DNA of 64,000 nucleotides, taken from positions 1-64,000 of the forward strand of contig CAMVAI010000005.1 of NCBI GenBank assembly GCA_947165435.1. Reading direction: 5' to 3'. This DNA comes from an uncultured Prevotella sp. Its GTDB lineage: Bacteria; Bacteroidota; Bacteroidia; Bacteroidales; Bacteroidaceae. Made by a program: the position numbers and the translations under genes. Below the pieces are notes generated by a model. It was given only the letters and a program-made list of their open reading frames with translations. It was not told the DNA's origin and ran no database searches. Positions 1 to 8,676 of this stretch are shown here, in pieces (within the stretch, counting starts at the first letter, position 1; every line of letters starts with the position of its first letter).

Positions 1-591
1 TTGATTTTCATTAGCGCGATATTCGTCAACAATATCATCCTGTCGCAGTTCCTCGGCATCTGTCCGTTCCTTGGCGTGTCGAAGAAGGTGGATACCTCGC
101 TGGGAATGTCGGCTGCCGTGGCCTTCGTGCTCACGCTGGCCACCATCGTCACCTGGTGCGTGCAGAAGTTCGTGCTCGATGCCTTCGGACTGCAGTATCT
201 GCAGACTATCGCCTTCATCCTCGTCATCGCATCGCTGGTGCAGATGGTCGAGATCATCCTCAAGAAGGTATCACCGGCACTCTATCAGGCACTGGGCATC
301 TTCCTGCCCCTGATCACTACCAACTGTGCCGTGCTTGGCGTGGCCATCCTGGTCATCCAGAAAGACTTCAACCTGCTGCAGTCGGTGGTCTATGCCTTCT
401 CAACGGCCATCGGCTTCGGACTGGCACTGACGGTCTTTGCCGGCATGCGCGAACAGCTGGAACTGGTCACCGTGCCCAAGGGCATGCGTGGCATGGCTAT
501 CGTCATGCTCTCTGCCGGTCTGCTCTCGCTGGCCTTCATGGGCTTCTCGGGGGTTGACGGCGGCCTGCGCGTCCTCTTTGGTCTCGAATAA
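1..591 (+). CDS. rnfA: Electron transport complex subunit RnfA (5' end cut by window)
   Basis: Integral membrane subunit of the Rnf complex, which couples ferredoxin:NAD+ electron transfer to ion pumping. The 196 visible residues match the RnfA/NqrE family, with the near N-terminal FVNNIILSQFLGICPFLGVS and the central block GIFLPLITTNCAVLGVA. About six hydrophobic helices are visible. RnfA proteins normally begin with roughly five residues before the IFISA segment, so the TTG at base 1 is probably an internal Leu codon and the true start lies just outside the window. It ends in TAA followed by hairpins, which fits rnfA as the last gene of an rnf operon. NqrE at 19.8 kb is its paralogue; the CPFLGVSKK block and the neighbouring Nqr genes separate the two. 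Confidence 0.93.
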   Translation: MIFISAIFVNNIILSQFLGICPFLGVSKKVDTSLGMSAAVAFVLTLATIVTWCVQKFVLDAFGLQYLQTIAFILVIASLVQMVEIILKKVSPALYQALGIFLPLITTNCAVLGVAILVIQKDFNLLQSVVYAFSTAIGFGLALTVFAGMREQLELVTVPKGMRGMAIVMLSAGLLSLAFMGFSGVDGGLRVLFGLE

Positions 592-600
592 AACGAGCGG

Positions 601-690
601 GTGGGGCAGAACGCCATCCGTTTGCCCCACTCACCTGCTCTTGTTCATCCTCGAAAGCTTCCTGGCTCATGCTCGGAGGCTTTCTTGTTA
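601..690 (+). terminator. Hairpins after rnfA
   Basis: Two stem-loops follow the rnfA stop. GTGGGGCA (601-608) pairs with TGCCCCAC (623-630). GAAAGCTTCC (653-662) pairs with GGAGGCTTTC (675-684), with one T-G pair, and is followed by a T-rich tail. The second looks like an intrinsic terminator. Confidence 0.6.
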
Positions 691-715
691 TACCCTGAAA
701 TAGGTGCTGTATAAA

Positions 716-747
716 TTTGGTGGGTTCACTTTTTTTATATACCTTTG
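716..747 (+). promoter_or_regulatory. Bacteroidetes-type promoter for nhaC
   Basis: TTTG (716-719), a 20-nt spacer and TACCTTTG (740-747) match the Bacteroidetes -33/-7 consensus. The nhaC start follows about 95 nt later. Confidence 0.6.
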
Positions 748-784
748 CACGCGCTCAGTGATACCAGCATACATGGCACTGCAT

Positions 785-855
785 AACAACCCATAGCCGA
801 TGGGCAAAGACACCCTGACGCTGGACAACAACCCATAGCCGATGGACAAAGACAC
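785..855 (+). repeat. 42-bp-offset duplication of the nhaC start region, with a 12-codon upstream ORF
   Basis: A 29-nt segment containing CCCATAGCCGATGG and the following AAAGACAC occurs at 785-813 and again at 827-855, with one base different. The first copy carries its own ATG (800) in the same frame as nhaC. It encodes MGKDTLTLDNNP and stops at TAG 836-838, three bases before the nhaC ATG at 842. The stop codon is part of the duplicated segment. Confidence 0.85.
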
Positions 856-2362
856 GAGAGATGCGACCCCCATTCCGCACCCGCTGGTAGCCGCCATTCC
901 CGTAGTGGTATTGATAGGCTTCCTGGCCGTAGTCATTGTGCTCTTCGGTAGCGACTCGCTGAACGGAGGCAGCCAGACGGCCCTGCTGATGGGTGTGGCC
1001 GTCTGTGTGTGCATATCGATGGGCATCTACCGCGTGCCGTGGAGACGCTTCGAGGAACAGATGAAGCAGACCATCGGCAATGTTTCCATCACCTTGATTA
1101 TTCTGCTTTGCGTAGGCATGCTCTCCGGCTCGTGGATGATCAGCGGCATCGTGCCCACCCTCATCTATTACGGTGTGCAGGTGATGTCGCCCCAGTTCTT
1201 CCTGGTGTCTTCAGCCGTCATCTGTGCGCTGGTGTCGCTGCTGTCCGGCAGTTCGTGGACCACGATAGCCACCATCGGTGTGGCCTTGCTGGGCATCGGC
1301 AATGCCCTGGGTGTCGCCGAAGCCTGGACGGCGGGTGCTATCATCTCAGGTGCCTATTTCGGCGACAAGCTGTCGCCGCTGAGCGACACCACGCTGCTGG
1401 CATCGTCGTCAACGGGTACCGACCTCTTCGAGCATATCCGCTATATGATGCTCACCACGATGCCTACCTTCCTGATTAGTCTGGTGATATTTTTCGTGGC
1501 CGGCCTCCACGGCGGCGAAGTGACCGAGCTGCAGGTAGCACAATATACCGGCGGATTGGCCGGTAAGTTCAATATCTCGCTATGGACCCTGCTGGTGCCC
1601 CTGCTGACCGGCGTGCTCATCGCCCGTCGTGTGCCGTCGCTCATCGTGCTGTTCCTCTCGTCGCTCATGGCCGGTATGGTGGCCCTGCTGCTGCAGCCCC
1701 ATGTGTTGTGCGAGATAGCCGGCAGCGACTCGCTGGCCCGCGGACTGGCCATGACCTATTATGGCCCGACCGCCGTAGATACCGGCTATGCTGAGCTGAA
1801 CGAGCTGATTTCTACTGGCGGCATGGCCGGCATGCTGAACACCATCTGGCTGATACTCTGTGCCATGTGCTTCGGAGCGTCGATGGTAGCCAGCGGTATG
1901 ATAGAAAGCTTGACACGGGCCATTGTCCGCTGGGTGCGCAGCCGTGTGACGCTGGTGTCATCGACGGTGGGTACGGGCATCTTCCTGAATCTGTCCACCG
2001 GCGACCAGTTTATCTCTATTGTGCTGACTGCCGACATCTATAAAGAGGTATATCGCGACCAAGGCTACGAGACCCGTCTGCTGAGCCGTACCTGCGAGGA
2101 TGCTGCCACGGTGACGTCGGTGCTGATACCGTGGAACACGTGCGGCATGACGCAGGCCACCGTGCTGGGCGTGCCCACGCTGACCTATCTGCCCTATTGC
2201 TTCTTCAACCTGCTCAGTCCGCTGATGAGTATCGTCATGGCGGCTATCGGATGGCGCATCTACCGGCGGTCCCTGCCGACGGACGCGCCACAGCCGGACG
2301 CCACGCTATCGGATGCGCAGCTGCCAGAAGGCGACGGCGGCAGCGGCGGCCACGTTGAGTGA
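842..2362 (+). CDS. nhaC: Na+/H+ antiporter, NhaC family
   Basis: A 506-residue inner-membrane antiporter with about 11-12 hydrophobic helices and a hydrophilic, acidic C-terminal tail (about residues 475-506). The family motif GDKLSPLSDTT lies at residues 174-184. Length is normal for NhaC. It probably exchanges Na+ for H+ and so works with the Rnf and Nqr ion pumps in this window. The start is the second of two duplicated ATGs, chosen because the first copy runs into an in-frame TAG. Its 3' end overlaps the convergent methyltransferase gene by 57 bp, so the low-complexity tail shares DNA with that gene's end. Specificity (Na+, or an amino-acid/proton exchange as in some relatives) cannot be read from sequence. 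Confidence 0.88.
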   Translation: MDKDTRDATPIPHPLVAAIPVVVLIGFLAVVIVLFGSDSLNGGSQTALLMGVAVCVCISMGIYRVPWRRFEEQMKQTIGNVSITLIILLCVGMLSGSWMISGIVPTLIYYGVQVMSPQFFLVSSAVICALVSLLSGSSWTTIATIGVALLGIGNALGVAEAWTAGAIISGAYFGDKLSPLSDTTLLASSSTGTDLFEHIRYMMLTTMPTFLISLVIFFVAGLHGGEVTELQVAQYTGGLAGKFNISLWTLLVPLLTGVLIARRVPSLIVLFLSSLMAGMVALLLQPHVLCEIAGSDSLARGLAMTYYGPTAVDTGYAELNELISTGGMAGMLNTIWLILCAMCFGASMVASGMIESLTRAIVRWVRSRVTLVSSTVGTGIFLNLSTGDQFISIVLTADIYKEVYRDQGYETRLLSRTCEDAATVTSVLIPWNTCGMTQATVLGVPTLTYLPYCFFNLLSPLMSIVMAAIGWRIYRRSLPTDAPQPDATLSDAQLPEGDGGSGGHVE

Positions 2363-3109
2363 ATCGACGCCGTGGGCCATTGGTATGCGCACGGTATAGT
2401 CGGCAGCGCTGATGGTATGCTGCGGCAGCCCGTCGCCCTCTGTCCCCATGATAATGGCCAGTCGCGGCTCCTGCATGAGCCGTTCGTCGTCGAGCGATAG
2501 GGAGTTGTCGCGCAGCGCCATCGCCGCAGTCTTGAATCCATAGTCGTGCAGGGAGCTTATTGGGTTGTCAAGCCACGTCCACGGAACCAGGAACACGCTG
2601 CCCATCGACACGCGTACCGCCCGTCGGTTCAAGGGGTCGCAGGTGTCGCGAGTCAGCAGTACGCCGTCGATGCCCAAGGCCGCTGCCGAGCGGAAGATGG
2701 CTCCGATGTTGGTGGTGTCGGTGACCGCCTCGATGACAACGATGCGCCGCGCCCCGCCCACCACCTGTGCTACTGTAGGCAAGGGTTTGCGGCGCATGGC
2801 GCAGAGCACGCCGCGCGTCAGCGTATAACCAGTCAGCTGTGCCAGCAGCTGGCGGTTGCCCGTATATACCGGCACGTCGTCGGGCAGTCGCGCTATGATG
2901 TCGCTGGCGTCGCCCTCGATGTGGCGCTGTTCGCAGAGCAGGGCGGTGGGTTGCCAACCGGCATCCAGGGCCACGCGAATCACCTTCGGACTCTCGGCAA
3001 TGAACAGTCCTTTCTCTGGTTCCAGCTCCATGCGCAGTTGTGCCTCGGTGAGCGAGCTGAACACCTCTATTCCCGTCTGTTGGAGGGATGAAATCTCGAT
3101 TATTTCCAT
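2306..3109 (-). CDS. TrmH/SpoU-family RNA 2'-O-methyltransferase
   Basis: A 267-residue SpoU-type (SPOUT) methyltransferase that would 2'-O-methylate a ribose in rRNA or tRNA using SAM. An N-terminal substrate-binding domain (about residues 1-110) precedes the knotted catalytic domain. All three SpoU motifs are visible: motif 1 as NIGAIFRSA (134-142), motif 2 as GTEGDGLPQ (222-230), and motif 3 around RIPMAHGVDSLNVAAAAAVA (241-260). Length fits RlmB/TrmH-like single-gene members. It is transcribed convergently with nhaC and overlaps its last 57 bp. A possible -7 box (minus strand TAATTTTG at 3127-3120) lies just upstream. The exact RNA target is unknown. Confidence 0.88.
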   Translation of the reverse strand: MEIIEISSLQQTGIEVFSSLTEAQLRMELEPEKGLFIAESPKVIRVALDAGWQPTALLCEQRHIEGDASDIIARLPDDVPVYTGNRQLLAQLTGYTLTRGVLCAMRRKPLPTVAQVVGGARRIVVIEAVTDTTNIGAIFRSAAALGIDGVLLTRDTCDPLNRRAVRVSMGSVFLVPWTWLDNPISSLHDYGFKTAAMALRDNSLSLDDERLMQEPRLAIIMGTEGDGLPQHTISAADYTVRIPMAHGVDSLNVAAAAAVAFWQLRIR

Positions 3110-3154
3110 ATATTGAGCACAAAATTACATAGATTTCAATAAAATTTACGGGTT

Positions 3155-3189
3155 TTTGCTCTTTTTTTTATATTTTATTTGTAACTTTG
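3155..3189 (+). promoter_or_regulatory. Promoter for tRNA-Arg
   Basis: TTTG (3155-3158) and TAACTTTG (3182-3189) are separated by 23 nt, slightly longer than ideal. The -7 box lies 13 nt upstream of the tRNA. Confidence 0.5.
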
Positions 3190-3202
3190 CACCCCGAAAA
3201 CC

Positions 3203-3276
3203 GGTTCCGTAGCTCAGCTGGATAGAGCAACAGCCTTCTAAGCTGTGGGTCTTGGGTTCGAGTCCCAACGGAATCA
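3203..3276 (+). tRNA. tRNA-Arg (anticodon TCT), CCA encoded at 3277-3279
   Basis: A full cloverleaf can be drawn. The acceptor GGTTCCG pairs with CGGAATC (one G-U pair). The D-arm contains AGCTCAGCTGGATAGAGC. The anticodon stem ACAGC/GCTGT holds the loop CTTCTAA, giving anticodon TCT (reads AGA/AGG). The T-arm contains GGGTTCGAGTCCC. The discriminator A is followed by an encoded CCA. No tRNA-associated integrase or attachment-site duplication is seen downstream. Confidence 0.96.
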
Positions 3277-3401
3277 CCAGGTGTGGGGGCGATGGCCTTC
3301 ACCTTGGTGCGAGAGAGATATACTATGTTTACCCTGTAGGAAGGCGAGGACAGTCTGAATCAGGGATAAAACCGTGAAAAAGAAACTAAAGAGAGAATGA
3401 T

Positions 3402-5366
3402 ATGAATCCCTTAAGAAAGGTTCTGAGTTGGTATTTCAGTAAGGACTCACTGCCTTACTGGTGCTTATTAGTGAATGATTGTGCCATTGTTTTTGGTTCC
3501 ACGATATTTACCTTCTGGGTTTTTGAGAAAACACAGCTGCTGTTCGACCAGCGCATCGACGTGGTGTGGACAGCCCTGTTCTACGCCCTGCTGAGCATCA
3601 TTGGGGCGCGTGCCTTCTCCACCTATTCCGGGGTGGTGCGCTTCTCGTCGTTTGTCGATCTGCTGCATGTAGGCTATGCCAACGCGCTGAACATGGTGCT
3701 GATGGTCATCCTCTCGGAGGTGCTGCAGGCCAATGGCATCACCATCATCGCTGCCCTGACGCAGACGGAGACCGTGGTGGTCTTCGTTATTGCCACGCTG
3801 GTGATGTGGGGTGTGCGCGTCATCGTGAAGACTCTCTACGACATCGCCCTGAGCGACAACCGTACGCTGCGTGTGCTCATCTACGGCGCACTCTCCGGCG
3901 GTGTCGGTCTGGCCAAGAACATCCGCACGCAGCGCCCCTCGCGGTTCACGCTGTGCGGCTTCATATCGCACGACAAGCGGGCCAAGCACATGATGCTGAT
4001 GGGCAAGAAGGTGTATAACGTAGATGACGACCTGCGTGCCATCATCAAGAAGAACAGAATAGAAGCCATCCTGGTGTCGCCCATCCGCATCAAGGAGTTC
4101 CGTGACAACCAGGAGCTGCAAGACATGCTGATCGGTGCCGGTTGCAAGATATTCATGGCACAGGCTGCTATGGAGGCCAAGGTGGAGGATGGTCAGCTGA
4201 CCGACGAAATGATTCAGGGTATGCAGATTAACGAGGTGCAGGTGGAAGACCTGCTGCCGCGTGCCGAAATCAACGTAGATTTGAAGTCGGTGGGCGAGAT
4301 GCTGCAGGGTAAGCGTGTGCTTATCACAGGAGCCGCCGGTAGCATCGGCTCAGAGATTGTCAGGCAGGTGGCCTCGTTCAAGCCCGCTGACCTGCTGTTG
4401 ATAGACCAGGCCGAGACCCCGCAGCACGACATCCGCCTGATGATGGCCCACGACTATGCCGACATCAAGGCCGAGACGGTGGTGGCCAGCATCTGTAACC
4501 AGACGCACATGGAGCAGCTCTTCAGCACGTTCCACCCCGACTATGTGTTCCATGCCGCTGCCTACAAGCACGTGCCGATGATGGAAGACAACCCCAGTGA
4601 GGCCGTGCAGAACAACATATTAGGTACGAAAATCATTGCCGACCTGAGCGTGAAGTACGGTGTGAAGAAATTCGTGATGGTATCTACCGACAAGGCCGTG
4701 AACCCCACCAACGTGATGGGATGCTCGAAGCGCATCTGCGAAATCTATGTGCAAAGCCTGAACCGCAAGCTGAAGAACCAGGTGGAGGGCCAGTTGGCAG
4801 GCAAACCCGACACTCTGAACTACACGCAGTTTGTCACCACCCGTTTTGGCAATGTGTTAGGCTCTAACGGCTCGGTGATTCCCCTGTTCCGCGAACAGAT
4901 TAAGCACGGCGGACCGGTGACGGTGACCGACGAGCGCATCGTGCGTTTCTTCATGCTCATCCCCGAGGCCTGCAAGCTGGTGTTGGAGGCTGGTACGAAG
5001 GGCAATGGCGGCGAGATATTCGTCTTCGACATGGGCAAGCCGGTGAAGATTGCCGACCTGGCCAAGCGCATGATTGCCCTGTCGGGAGCGCGTAACGTGG
5101 AAATCAAGTTCACAGGCCTGCGTGAAGGCGAGAAGCTGTACGAAGAGGTGCTGAACGAGTTGGAGGGCACCAAGCCCACGTTCCACGAGAAGATCCGCAT
5201 CGCCCAGGTGCGTGAATACGACTACGACGAGGTGAACAAGGATATAGAAGAGCTGGTGGCTATCTCAAAGCACTACGACGATATGGCCACTGTAGCCAAG
5301 ATGAAGGCTATTGTTCCCGAATACAAGTCGAATAATTCCAAATACGAGCAGCTCGACGCGAAATAG
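3402..5366 (+). CDS. CapD/PglF-type UDP-sugar 4,6-dehydratase, membrane anchored
   Basis: A 654-residue nucleoside-diphosphate-sugar epimerase/dehydratase of the long CapD/WbpM/PglF group, which usually converts UDP-GlcNAc to a 4-keto-6-deoxy sugar for capsule, O-antigen or glycoprotein glycans. The N-terminus (about 1-130) has four hydrophobic helices and is followed by a CoA-binding-like region. The extended SDR catalytic domain has the NAD(P)-binding GAAGSIGSE starting at residue 310. The catalytic block STDKAVNPTNVMGCSK begins at residue 428; a Met (M439) replaces the usual SDR tyrosine before K443, as is typical of this subgroup. It stands alone, without a glycosyltransferase cluster. 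The substrate is inferred from the family. Confidence 0.88.
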   Translation: MNPLRKVLSWYFSKDSLPYWCLLVNDCAIVFGSTIFTFWVFEKTQLLFDQRIDVVWTALFYALLSIIGARAFSTYSGVVRFSSFVDLLHVGYANALNMVLMVILSEVLQANGITIIAALTQTETVVVFVIATLVMWGVRVIVKTLYDIALSDNRTLRVLIYGALSGGVGLAKNIRTQRPSRFTLCGFISHDKRAKHMMLMGKKVYNVDDDLRAIIKKNRIEAILVSPIRIKEFRDNQELQDMLIGAGCKIFMAQAAMEAKVEDGQLTDEMIQGMQINEVQVEDLLPRAEINVDLKSVGEMLQGKRVLITGAAGSIGSEIVRQVASFKPADLLLIDQAETPQHDIRLMMAHDYADIKAETVVASICNQTHMEQLFSTFHPDYVFHAAAYKHVPMMEDNPSEAVQNNILGTKIIADLSVKYGVKKFVMVSTDKAVNPTNVMGCSKRICEIYVQSLNRKLKNQVEGQLAGKPDTLNYTQFVTTRFGNVLGSNGSVIPLFREQIKHGGPVTVTDERIVRFFMLIPEACKLVLEAGTKGNGGEIFVFDMGKPVKIADLAKRMIALSGARNVEIKFTGLREGEKLYEEVLNELEGTKPTFHEKIRIAQVREYDYDEVNKDIEELVAISKHYDDMATVAKMKAIVPEYKSNNSKYEQLDAK

Positions 5367-5405
5367 TGTACGAGTAAAAACGTTTTAACGCTGATGCGCT
5401 TTGCG

Positions 5406-7058
5406 TTATTTCCGCTGTACTCGTTGCTTCACGGTGAAATAGCCTAAGCGGTGTGTGACGCGCTTTTTGTTGCGCCCGTATAGCATGTATGTTCCTTCCG
5501 GCAGGTTGCTGATGTCGATGACAGGCTGATAGCGGAAGGAACAGATTTTGTTTCCTTGTGCAGAACAGACGAACAGTTCGGTGGCATCCCACGGCAGCTC
5601 CGGAACAGAGAGCCGCTTGCCGTCGTTGGCCATCAGGCGATGGATGGCACTGCCATTGTGCGTGCTGTCTGTGTCGGCTTGCTGGCAGGCAGCACTCTCG
5701 TTGCCATAGCGGTCGATGGCGGTGACGGCATAGTAGCGGTGCTTGCCGTTCGTAGGCTTGCGTATGTCGATGTGCTGCCACAGATGCCGGGTACACAGCA
5801 GATGTTCGGCACGGCTGATATCGACAGGGTAGGTGTCGGCACCGTATATGTTATATAATAGGTAAGGGCCGTCGCTGCGGTCTTTGGCTCCGCTCCATGT
5901 CAGCCGGTCGCTGTCGCCGTTGTGGCTCACGTCCAACCGGGTGGGACCGTCGGGAGCCAGCGACTGTGCCCATGTCATCGGTGGTATCAAGGCCGGGTGG
6001 TTGTCGAACTGCTTCATGAACCCGTAGATGCCCTTCACGTCGTCTAACAGGAATTTGGCGCGGAAGTGGCAGTGGCCCATGCCTATCTGCCGACTGACGT
6101 TCAGCTGTCGCGCCATCTCGTCCAGCGGCCAGTTGCGCTCTCGCGGATGCAGCATGTACGTGCCCAGGCCGGCTGCTACGGTACGGCTGTAGCTGTTGTC
6201 CTGCCAGTCGATGGCAAAGGGATAGAACTGGTTGCCGGCGAAATACATCATGGGGTACAACTGGTCCATCAGTCCGTCGCGCAGCCACCCCTGTGCGTCC
6301 TGTGCCACGCGGCTGTAGGCATTCCATCCGTTCGAGCGGTAGCGCGCCAGGTCGTCGTATTTGCCGATGGGCGAACAGCTCAGCTTTACCCACGGCTTGT
6401 GCAGCTTTACCTGGTGGTGGATGCTGCGCACGATGCGGGTGATGTAGTCGTGACGCTTGGTGCCGCGCCACGTCTCCGGATAGCGGATGTAGTCGAGGTG
6501 GATGCCGTCGATGTCGTAGCGGCGGGTAATCTCTTCGCAGATGTCAGCCAGATAGCCTGCCGTGAGCGACGACTCCGGGTTCAGGTAGCCCTCGTCGCCG
6601 ATGCGTTTCACCATGGCCGGATAGCGGCGGCGCAGCTGTCGGCATCCGTAGGTGTTCCATTTGCCGATGGGCAGCGTCACCACCCATGCGTGCAGCTCCA
6701 TGCCCCGTCGGTGGCACTCGTCGATGGCAAACTGCAGGGCATCGTAGCCCGGCGACACGCCCGGCTTGCCCGACAGACAGCCGTCCCACGGCTCGATGTC
6801 GGACGGATAGACCGTGGTGGCGCGGACGCGGGTCTGCAGCAATACGGTGTTCACGTGGATGGCTTTCAGCCGGTCGAGTATGTCGCGCAGTTGCTGCTGC
6901 TGGGCCTGGATGCCCATGCCGTCGTGGGCGTATGACTGGGGCCAGTCGATGCCCCCGATGGTGGTCAGCCAGACGGCGCGCAGCTCGTACTTGGGTTGGG
7001 CGCGGAGTAGGGTGACGAGGCAGACCAGAAGGATGTATATCAGTGCTGTTCGTTTCAT
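5406..7058 (-). CDS. Secreted GHL10-type (DUF187) glycoside hydrolase-like protein
   Basis: A 550-residue exported protein with a signal peptide (MKRTALIYILLVCLVTLLRA, cut before QPKYELRAVW). The GHL10/DUF187 TIM-barrel-like domain covers about 24-330. It is recognised by RAVWLTTIGGIDWPQS at the start, the NTVLLQTRVRATTVYPS strand, and DGIHLDYIRYP around the putative active-site acid. The C-terminal ~200 residues look like fibronectin-III and beta-sandwich modules, and the very end (GTYMLYGRNKKRVTHRLGYF) resembles a sorting segment. It probably acts on surface or peptidoglycan-like polysaccharide; the substrate is unknown. A -7-like box lies at minus strand 7074-7067. It converges on the CapD-type gene with a gap of about 39 bp. 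Confidence 0.82.
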   Translation of the reverse strand: MKRTALIYILLVCLVTLLRAQPKYELRAVWLTTIGGIDWPQSYAHDGMGIQAQQQQLRDILDRLKAIHVNTVLLQTRVRATTVYPSDIEPWDGCLSGKPGVSPGYDALQFAIDECHRRGMELHAWVVTLPIGKWNTYGCRQLRRRYPAMVKRIGDEGYLNPESSLTAGYLADICEEITRRYDIDGIHLDYIRYPETWRGTKRHDYITRIVRSIHHQVKLHKPWVKLSCSPIGKYDDLARYRSNGWNAYSRVAQDAQGWLRDGLMDQLYPMMYFAGNQFYPFAIDWQDNSYSRTVAAGLGTYMLHPRERNWPLDEMARQLNVSRQIGMGHCHFRAKFLLDDVKGIYGFMKQFDNHPALIPPMTWAQSLAPDGPTRLDVSHNGDSDRLTWSGAKDRSDGPYLLYNIYGADTYPVDISRAEHLLCTRHLWQHIDIRKPTNGKHRYYAVTAIDRYGNESAACQQADTDSTHNGSAIHRLMANDGKRLSVPELPWDATELFVCSAQGNKICSFRYQPVIDISNLPEGTYMLYGRNKKRVTHRLGYFTVKQRVQRK

Positions 7059-7066
7059 TTCGCGTG

Positions 7067-7074
7067 CAAAGGTA
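7067..7074 (-). promoter_or_regulatory. Possible -7 box for the GHL10 gene
   Basis: TACCTTTG on the minus strand lies just ahead of the ATG at 7058. No clear -33 element is visible, so the call rests on the -7 match alone. Confidence 0.35.
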
Positions 7075-7150
7075 CGAAATAAATCATAATTCTTTGCACG
7101 TAAATGTTATTTTTATCCGTCGAAAGTGTTCGTATTTCATATTTATTGAT

Positions 7151-7158
7151 TACCTTTG
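7151..7158 (+). promoter_or_regulatory. -7 box for cstA
   Basis: TACCTTTG lies 28 nt before the cstA ATG. The -33 position holds only a weak match (TTCG near 7130). Confidence 0.5.
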
Positions 7159-7186
7159 CACCAATTTTTAAAACCAACATTAAGAC

Positions 7187-8620
7187 ATGATTACATTTAT
7201 TGCGAGCCTCGTGGCTCTTGTGTTGGGTTATCTGCTGTACGGACGCTTTGTGGAAAGGGTGTTCGGACCGGATGACCGTGTGACGCCTGCCGTGGCCAAA
7301 GCCGACGGGGTAGATTACATCGTGCTACCGAACTGGAAGGTCTTTATGATTCAGTTTCTCAACATTGCCGGCACAGGTCCTATCTTCGGTGCCATCATGG
7401 GTGCCAAGTTCGGTCCCGCTGCCTATCTATGGATTGTGCTGGGCTGTATCTTTGCCGGTGCCGTACATGACTATTTCTCGGGCATGCTGTCCATGCGTCA
7501 CGACGGAGCCGGACAGCCGGAAATCATCGGCATCTATCTGGGTGAAACCACGAAGAAGGTGATGCTGGTCTTCTCGGTGTTCCTGCTGATGATGGTGGGA
7601 GCCGTGTTTGTGTATAGTCCGGCACTCATTCTGGGCAAGCTGTGCAGCGACGACCTGCAGTGGGTCTATATCTGGTGTGCCATCATCTTCGTGTATTATA
7701 TCATCGCCACCATGCTTCCTATCGACAAGATTATCGGAAAGATATACCCCCTGTTCGCCATTTCCATGCTGTTCATGGCCGTGGCATTGATGGCTGTTCT
7801 GTTTGTCAAGTGGCCCACGCTGCCCGAGCTGTACGACGGCATCAGCGGCGAGGGTTACACTACACCCATCTTCCCGGCCCTGTTCATCACCATTGCCTGC
7901 GGCGCCATCAGTGGTTTCCACGCTACGCAGAGTCCCCTCATGGCCCGTTGCATCAAGAGCGAGCGCATGGGTCGCCCCTTGTTCTATGGCGCCATGATTA
8001 CCGAGGGCTTGGTGGCACTTATCTGGGCCACGGTGTCGATGTATTTCTTCTATGGCGGCGCAGCCCAGGAGCTGGGCGAGCCCCTTACGCTCCAGGCCCC
8101 GCAGGTGGTGACCAGCGTCTGCGAGGGCTGGTTAGGTATGTTTGGCGGCATACTGGCCATGCTGGGCGTGGTGGCAGCCCCCATCACCAGCGGCGACACG
8201 GCCTTGCGCTCGGCCCGTCTCATCATTGCCGAGTTTATCCATCTGGACCAGCGTTCCATCATGAAGCGCATCTGGATTTGCGTGCCTCTTTTCGGTGCCA
8301 CGATGCTGCTGCTGTTCTATAACATCGAGAATCCCGACGGCTTCAACGTCATCTGGAGCTATTTCGGATGGGCCAACCAGACGCTGGCCGTCTTCACGCT
8401 GTGGGCCATCACCGTCTATCTGGTACGTCAGCGCAAAGCCTATTGGATTACGCTGCTGCCAGCCATCTTCATGACGGTGGTATGCTCGTCGTTCCTCATG
8501 GTGTCGAAAAACGCCTTCGGCTTCGACATGATGGTGGGCTATGGCGTGGGTGGTGCCGCGTTCATCGTTGCCGTTGCCTGGTTTGCAGCATGGCTGCGTC
8601 GCGAGTCCAAGAAACATTAA
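7187..8620 (+). CDS. cstA: CstA-family carbon starvation protein (peptide/pyruvate transporter)
   Basis: A 477-residue inner-membrane transporter with about 12-13 hydrophobic helices. The CstA signature is clear: VDYIVLPNWKVFMIQFLNIA, then GTGPIFGAIMGAKFGPAAYL and HDYFSGMLSMRHDG near the N-terminus, and CGAISGFHATQSPL in the middle. It matches the compact form (~480 residues) common in Bacteroidetes rather than the ~700-residue enterobacterial form. CstA proteins import peptides or pyruvate during carbon limitation. The gene has its own -7 box and is followed 56 bp later by a small outer-membrane protein that may be co-transcribed. Confidence 0.88.
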   Translation: MITFIASLVALVLGYLLYGRFVERVFGPDDRVTPAVAKADGVDYIVLPNWKVFMIQFLNIAGTGPIFGAIMGAKFGPAAYLWIVLGCIFAGAVHDYFSGMLSMRHDGAGQPEIIGIYLGETTKKVMLVFSVFLLMMVGAVFVYSPALILGKLCSDDLQWVYIWCAIIFVYYIIATMLPIDKIIGKIYPLFAISMLFMAVALMAVLFVKWPTLPELYDGISGEGYTTPIFPALFITIACGAISGFHATQSPLMARCIKSERMGRPLFYGAMITEGLVALIWATVSMYFFYGGAAQELGEPLTLQAPQVVTSVCEGWLGMFGGILAMLGVVAAPITSGDTALRSARLIIAEFIHLDQRSIMKRIWICVPLFGATMLLLFYNIENPDGFNVIWSYFGWANQTLAVFTLWAITVYLVRQRKAYWITLLPAIFMTVVCSSFLMVSKNAFGFDMMVGYGVGGAAFIVAVAWFAAWLRRESKKH

Positions 8621-8676
8621 CATTGTCGTGAGTCCCGAAAACATAAGCATTTATTTACCAAAACAATTTAATGTAC

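Noticed and set aside
3203..3402. tRNA-linked integration site
   Set aside because: No integrase, no duplicated tRNA 3' end and no composition change follow the tRNA-Arg gene.
4680..4731. Loss of the catalytic tyrosine in the CapD-type dehydratase
   Set aside because: The Met-x3-Lys form is usual for this PglF/WbpM/CapD subgroup, so it is not a defect.
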